Under the pieces are notes generated by a model. It was not told the origin of the DNA. It saw only the letters and a list, made by a program, of their open reading frames with translations, and searched no databases. Below, piece after piece: positions 58,291-64,000 of a DNA stretch of 64,000 nt. Position numbers and translations under genes: made by a program. Location of the stretch: NCBI RefSeq assembly GCF_035046505.1, contig NC_089821.1, forward strand, positions 167,107,531 through 167,171,530, in the 5' to 3' direction. Source of the DNA: Tiliqua scincoides (lineage: Eukaryota > Chordata > Lepidosauria > Squamata > Scincidae). How positions within the stretch are numbered: position 1 is the stretch's first letter; every line of letters begins with the position of its first letter.

Positions 58291-59650
58291 CAGCCCTTCA
58301 AGTTACCACGGGGTTATTTGAAATTCAGTAAATACTATACAACAGTAAAAACGTAAGAAACTTATAAATAGGTTTATAACTATTAGAATAAGACAAAGAA
58401 AAATAGGGAATAGAGCAAGTAGGTAATTGAAATGTTAATGCCACACCAATCTCCTGGCTGAAAATCTGAGATTGCTACCAACAATTGCTATCATATGGAA
58501 GAAGGCAATATGGAGGCATGACATAGAGGAAGCAATGAATTTCAGTAGTAGAAAGAGACAAAGGGAAGGAATGTAGACAAGTTAAAAAGGGATTTGAGGT
58601 TTAACAAGCAGAACGAAAACTGAAGGTCTAGTCATATTTGTAAGGCACGTGAAGGACTTATTCCTTAGTAGGTGTTCCTAGGATTTCAGCCTAGAAGCAA
58701 AGGAGGGAGCAATCCAAGAGAAGGAAAAGAAGAGGAAAGATGCAGGAGGAGTACAGCAGTTTAAAAATGAGGAAAAACTTTTAAAAGTGCAGAACAGAAT
58801 AGTTCATCAAAAGGACAATTCAAATAGTTGATTGAGATAAAAAAATTTCTATTGTGAAATGCATGTTTCCTCAAAAGCGGGCATACTTGTTAGTTGCTGT
58901 TGCAATGAAAACTTTGGTCTCCAATACAACAGAGCTTAAACTAGGAGCATAATCCCAAACCTTTGATCATGCAGTCCACATCCACTGCAGAATTATATCT
59001 GAGATAGATCACATGCTAGTTTTTCCATGTGCATGACTGTTTTTCTGTCATGGGAAGTATTCAGCCATACAGTCCTTACACCTGCATGTGCACCGCAGAA
59101 GATGTCATACTAGTAAAGAATCAGGATGTGTGAATACACCACACCATACATATACGCTGTCAAACTGTTTTTTTGAGACTCTAGAAAGAACTACAAACTG
59201 GTGACTACATTTTGCAGCTCCTGAGCTGGAACACCCATCTAGGCAAACTTAAAAAGAGGTGGAAAGTAGGAGCAGTGAGGTTATGTTCCCTGCAATAATT
59301 TTGTTACTGCTGTTGAGCAATTGGGGTTCTGGAAGTACTGCAAAAATTAAAATGGATCTGAATCATATTTGTATAGAAAGACCTTTAAACATCCTCTTTT
59401 GACCCACGATTGGTCCTCTGCACATCCTTTCCTATTGTCCAAGTGCTGCTCTCTTGTCTCTGCAATGTGTTGAAATTTGGAGCCATTGAATAAAAACATC
59501 TGCTGTGAATTTCAGTTGTCCCATAGGAAAGACATACAGTTTGTAACAGCCAATGTTGACACAAAGGAAATTCTAGCGATGGAAGACTGTGGTCCAGATG
59601 CAACACTTACTTGCTCATGATATCTTGTCACAAATTCTTATTGTTCTATA

Positions 59651-60013
59651 CAGTTTTTCTCAAACTATGGGTCCAGACCCACTAGATGGGTCGCAAACCA
59701 AGTTCAGGTTGGTCTCCGTTCATTTCAATATTTTATTTTTAATATATTAGACTTGATGTTACCATGGTCTGTGACTGCATTTGGGAAAATGTTACACATC
59801 TGTACTTTTAACAGACTACTATGTATATGCTTTTAACAATGACAGTAAATGGAGCTTACTTCTGGGTAAATGTGGGTAGGATTGCAGCCTAGAATTACTA
59901 AAAGTTTTCCTGCTTGACTATGTCACTTCCAGTCATGAGATAACTTCCAGTGGGTCCTGACAGATTCTCATTCTAAAAAGTGGGTCCTGGTGCTAAAAGT
60001 TTGAGAACCACTG
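59651..60013. mobile_element. hAT-like element, CAGTGGTTCTCAAAC family
   Basis: Ends CAGTTTTTCTCAAACTATG and AAAGTTTGAGAACCACTG enclose the full family interior. The flanking 8-mers do not match, so the target duplication has decayed or one flank was changed. Confidence 0.75.
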
Positions 60014-61386
60014 TGAGAATCTGATTTGTTTTGCATGTGAAGTTTTTCCTCATGTGGCTGCAATTTTCATGAAGCAAAATGTGCATATGTGATTGTGTGT
60101 GAAGAACATGCTCATGAATCTGTTGCTGCATCTACGTGTGATGGGAAACTCTGACTCACTGTGGCTTTCCATAAGAGGGAGGCTCTGTTTCTTGCTGAAT
60201 TCACATATGTGATTCTTAGCACACCAGTGGTCTGAAATCTGTAAGAGCTTCTTGGCATAGAAATAGCAAGTGATGCTCATACTGCACAAGAAGGATCTCA
60301 TCTGTTCTGGTCTTCTCCCTATAAGGTTCTTTGAAAAAAATGTTGGAGATGTGCCCAGTCCTCCTCTCTCTCTTTTTAATTAAAAACTGTTGGGCAGCGA
60401 GCTGCAGTGCTTACAGAATCTACTGCATCAGATCATGGAAATGTAGAACTAGCAAGTCCTAAACAGAAAAGGGTGCTTTGACTTGGGAATGTTTCCTGCA
60501 CAAAGCCAGTCTTCTAGGTAAAAGTTAAACTGGACATTACACTAAAAATTAAACTGGACATTACAGTGTGTTACTTGGGCTGATGGTTGTGTGTTGTGAG
60601 AGGAGAACTATGGCTGGGGAGAATGGATGGGGCAGCTTTCAAAACTTGGTTTTATACCTGATTGTATCACCCGGATGCTATTTTACATGCGGGAAAAGTT
60701 CCCTTGAAATGGAACAACATGAGAATTACAAGAAAAAGCAGAATTAGCATTAACTTATTTCATGGTAAGGGAAAAAGGACCCTGCCCGGCTGCAGTGGTT
60801 ACCAGGGTTTTGTTATAAGGAGGAACACAATGCATCAGTCGTTTTCATATGTGGTGTTTGCATTTAAAAAAAAAATCTGTTTATGTATGAACAACGTAAA
60901 AAAGATCCGAATAAGCTGAATAAGTAAATAACATGCCAAAATACATATTTAGAGAATATGAAATAACTCTAAATACATATTTAGAGAATAGAAACTATGC
61001 TGAACACAACTTTAAATTGGTACCATCAATGGATCCTATCCAGATTGACACTAATAAAATAAAATTTAAAAAGGCTAATAAGATACAGACTTTGTCTCAG
61101 GCTTAGAAAGTAAAGGCATGAGAGAGGAAATGGAGAGAAAAGGCAGGGGAGGGGAATCAGGTTGACAGTGCCAGTGGGTTGTTTAAGGGATGGCCAACTG
61201 GGACCAGGCTGACTTTAATTTGGTGGTGGTCATGCGTTGCGACGGTGGTGGTGGTGGAAGTACCCAGAAGCCCTTGATCATTTGTAAGGTAACAGGAGCT
61301 AGAATCCCCTTACTTCTGTTGTCACAAGAAAACAGTTAGTAGTGTTATTTTTGAGAGTGAAAGGAAAACAATAGCATGGACATGGA

Positions 61387-61553
61387 GAGCCCAATTCTAT
61401 CCAGCTTTCCAGTGCCAATGCAGCTGTGCCAACGGGGTGTGTGCTGCATCTTGCAGTGGGGGAAAGGGGCAGTCACAGAGGCCTTATCAAAGTAAGGAAA
61501 TGTTTGTACCCTTACCTCAGGGCTGCACTGGGAAGTTGGATAGGACTGGGCTC
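61387..61553. repeat. Palindromic AGCCCAATTC element
   Basis: AGCCCAATTCTATCCAGCTT at the left and AAGTTGGATAGGACTGGGCT at the right. It lies 15 bases before the hAT-like element at 61569. Confidence 0.65.
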
Positions 61554-61568
61554 TGAGTCACCACTAAC

Positions 61569-63038
61569 CAGTGGCGTAGGTAGGTCATTTGACACCTGAC
61601 CCCCATAAATTTTTGTTGCCCCCACGTGACTTAATAATTCATTAATAATAAATTATTAATTAATCAATCATTTTTTCACATTCTTATATGACCCTTCCTC
61701 TAAGGAGCTCAGGGTGGTGTGCATGGTTCCTTCCCTTATTTTGTATTCACAGCAACCCTATGAGGTAGGTGAGACTGAGAGATAGTAATATTCATGACAT
61801 GAAATGAATAATAATAATGACCAGAAAATAAATGTTTTCTGGTCCAGAAAATAAATGACCAGAATATTTCTCCACAAGCAATGGATGAAATTCTGCATCA
61901 AATGGTATATAATATGATGGTATAATTCCTAAAAGCCACAATTCCACAGTTTTGGTCACTAGGGTTTCATCCCCCTGACAATGTCTTATTGGTCCATTTT
62001 GAGTTAAGGCAGAGGTTCTCAAACCTTTTGCACTGGGACCCACTTAGAATGATCTGTCCAGGACCCACCAGATGATGTCATGGCTGAAAGTAACATCATC
62101 AAGAAAATTAAAATAGTTATAAAGTAAAACAAATAATTAAATAAGGGGAAGCCAGCCCTGTTCCACCAAGTGAATTTTCTCTGTAGCCTGCCTGTAATCC
62201 CCTCCCACACACACAAAAAATCTGTGAGATTTTCAGCCCTTCCCAGTGCCCAGTTCATTTTGAGTTCTTATATTTAAACCATATCACTATCAGGACCCAC
62301 CTAGATTTACAAGTCTAAAATAGAAAAAATTCATCTTGCCAGCACAAGCCTCTGTATTATTCTTTTTATTGGGGGGGGGGGGTCTGCCATCTGGAGCTTT
62401 TGTTGAGCTCCATGTTCACCAGATCAGAACCATTCAGGTGGCCTTGCATTCCTCTTTGCCTGACTTGACCATAAGCCAAGGCACAGTTGCTTACTCATGA
62501 GTAAATGCAACCATGTAGCTTCATTTTGTTTTCCATAGGGCTCAGTACATTCATTGGCTAGGGAGGAGGAACTTCCTTCTTGGGTGTTTTTGGGGGTCTG
62601 TGTTCATTGGATTGGGACCATTCTGGTGTCGTTGGATTCCACTCGGCCTGCTCTTTCCAATGGACTAGGAAAGTTCACCTACTCATGAGTAAACATGCGA
62701 TATGGCTCAGTTTCACTTTCCATAGGGCTCCAAGCATTTCCCCCCCCCCGTTTTTTTGGATGTAAGTTTTGATAGATACTGTAAGCATTTTTTTTGAGAG
62801 ATACTGTAAGCATTTTTCCCCCCTGTTTTTTTGGCTGTAAGTTTTGATAGAGTTGAGATATTTCACTCTGGTTTTTTTCATTGTATTCTAATGTAAATAC
62901 ATCAAATGGTATATGACATGATGGTATCATTCCTAAAACTGTGATTTTAGCGATTTTGGTCACTAGTGGTGTCACCCCCCCCCCCGAAGCTGGCACCTAG
63001 GGTGGTCTGCCCCCTGCCCCTCGCTAGCTGCACCATTG
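61569..63038. mobile_element. Large hAT-like element with CCACTAAC target duplication
   Basis: The left end CAGTGGCGTAGGTAGG and the right end CTAGCTGCACCATTG are inverted. CCACTAAC flanks both exactly (61561-61568 and 63039-63046). Inside are a CORE-SINE piece (61655-61790), a CAGTGGTTCTCAAAC-family element (62010-62310), doubled blocks (62380-62545 and 62590-62730), and a repeated ATCAAATGGTATAT...GGTCACTAG block (61898 and 62903). No transposase is seen. Confidence 0.85.
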
Positions 63039-63423
63039 CCACTAACAGGACGTTATTATTTAACCCTTTTTAAAATACAAGGTAATATATGTACAGTATT
63101 CTTTTGTCTTTATCATTTTGTGCATTCAGGTCTGAAGTAGACCACTATTAGTATTTCCTGTTTTACAGTTTAGAAATTGACACGGGGATGTGCCAGACAT
63201 TCATAGAGTTTTTCTGTGTTGGATTTTAATGTCTCCCAGGTCTCACTTCAATACTCTTATCCAGTCAACACAGTATGTCCTCATGCCGAAAATAGTTCAT
63301 TTAATCACACCCATTCCCTGACGGCGTATTGTTTTCTGTGTGCAATTTGGAATGCCAAGCTATCATCATAAGAATCTTCTGGATGCTATGGATACTTAAA
63401 ATGATCTCTCTAGCTGTTTATAC

Positions 63424-63475
63424 AGAGCGAGAGAGAGGGAGAAAGAGAGGGGGGGGGAGAGAGAGAGAGAGAGCT
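63424..63475. repeat. (GA)n microsatellite
   Basis: An interrupted GA run with a poly-G patch. Confidence 0.9.
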
Positions 63476-63631
63476 GTTGTTGTCTACCATGAACTTGAAA
63501 TTCCCCCAGATATCTGTTCTCACTAAGTTCAAATTTCTACAAAAATGCAGTTTTTTTTTTATATTAAGTGGTAGCATAAGATATTTTAAAAATATTTAAA
63601 TGATCTTCATCTTTTGAAATTTTTTTTGCAG

Positions 63632-63728
63632 GTATTGTACATTTATTGTGTCAACAGAAAAATCACACTGGTGAGAGGACACAACAGCATGGACACAGAA
63701 GGATTCCCTCCTCCACCACCACCTGAAG
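63632..63728 (+). CDS. ARHGEF10: First coding exon, probably ARHGEF10 (partial gene)
   Basis: A strong acceptor (TTTTTTTTGCAG) ends at 63631 and a donor GAAG|GTAACA follows 63728. The ATG at 63689 opens MDTEGFPPPPPPE and then splits a codon (phase 1). Human ARHGEF10 has an internal start MDQREPLPPAPAE, similar in length and proline content, preceded by an extra N-terminal stretch; here too the frame is open upstream of the ATG to the splice site. ARHGEF10 is a RhoGEF for Rho-family GTPases. The rest of the gene would lie to the right. Gene order and strand agree with CLN8-ARHGEF10 in mammals. The exon is so short that the name rests mostly on synteny. Confidence 0.55.
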
Positions 63729-64000
63729 GTAACAAAAAGATGAACATTGTATTTTTCTCCCCCTGCCCTCTTAAACCGAGTTCTATTTTTTTTATCCTAT
63801 ATGTATCAGTTTGCCTTTTCTTATGGGTGTCTAGCCATTTTTTTAAAATAATATCATAGTAATGTGTGGAATCACACATTTCTTTTTTGCTGTCTCACCT
63901 AATAGGCATAAGGGCTTGCTTAGAGTATGTTGGATTTGTTGAGATTCCACCCAGTGACTTCATTGTTGGCACTATCCTTTAAAGGATAAAGCTTCATTTC
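63729..64000 (+). other. Intron sequence after the exon
   Basis: No gene, repeat with clear ends or regulatory motif is visible. The donor at 63729 opens it. Confidence 0.4.

Larger units (their letters stand above)
49091..63631 (+). other. ARHGEF10: Likely first intron of ARHGEF10
   Basis: The stretch is 14.5 kb with no gene seen. The 49850-51220, 56330-58130 and 60015-61380 intervals look like single-copy AT-rich intron sequence without obvious repeats. Elements with clear ends are listed one by one. A LINE-like tail (AATTTCGTTGTACTTGTACA, then GACAATAAAGTATTATATTC) lies at 53620-53675. Confidence 0.5.

Overview
The window reads as vertebrate nuclear DNA, most likely from a lizard or another squamate reptile. 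It holds few, spliced genes in long introns, CpG-island promoters, CR1 and other LINE fragments, MIR/CORE-type and tRNA-derived SINEs, and dense families of short hAT-like, Tigger-like and palindromic DNA elements. I saw no bacterial genes, CRISPR, rRNA or intact tRNA gene, and no recognisable retrovirus. The species cannot be fixed from what I see.

The main content is a tandem array of three CLN8 genes, all on the + strand and each with both coding exons readable: copy 1 (exons 897-1439 and 6520-6843, 288 aa), copy 2 (21831-22373 and 23775-24083, 283 aa) and copy 3 (33946-34488 and 37118-37441, 288 aa). Each first coding exon holds exactly 181 codons and is followed by a phase-0 intron, as in mammalian CLN8 (exon boundary at c.543/544). 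Each product keeps a C-terminal KKxx ER-retrieval signal. Copy 1 is closest to mammalian CLN8. Copies 2 and 3 share derived residues and are probably sisters. The duplicated units include flanking DNA: parts of the 3' flanks of all three copies can be aligned by eye, and the copy 2 and copy 3 flanks match out to about 28.2 kb and 48.45 kb.

The space between copies 1 and 2 (about 12-20.5 kb) is a mosaic. It holds a hAT transposase relic split by a SINE, a CpG island with a splice donor (14.9-15.9 kb), and a block (15991-19354) nearly identical to the CpG island and 5' exon region in front of copy 3 (31326-33880). That block ends inside a broken CLN8 5' exon, joined to a second copy of the relic's flank (19355-20509). 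The upstream block therefore looks far younger than the CLN8 genes it serves, which suggests a recent promoter duplication or gene conversion, or an assembly artefact.

At the right, a CpG island (48.6-49.35 kb) ends in a splice donor at 49090/49091. An exon at 63632-63728 begins an open frame MDTEGFPPPPPPEG. Position downstream of CLN8 on the same strand, as in mammals, and the N-terminal sequence suggest the 5' end of ARHGEF10, with a 14.5-kb first intron full of repeats. The rest of the window is repeats, some nested with clear 8-bp target duplications.
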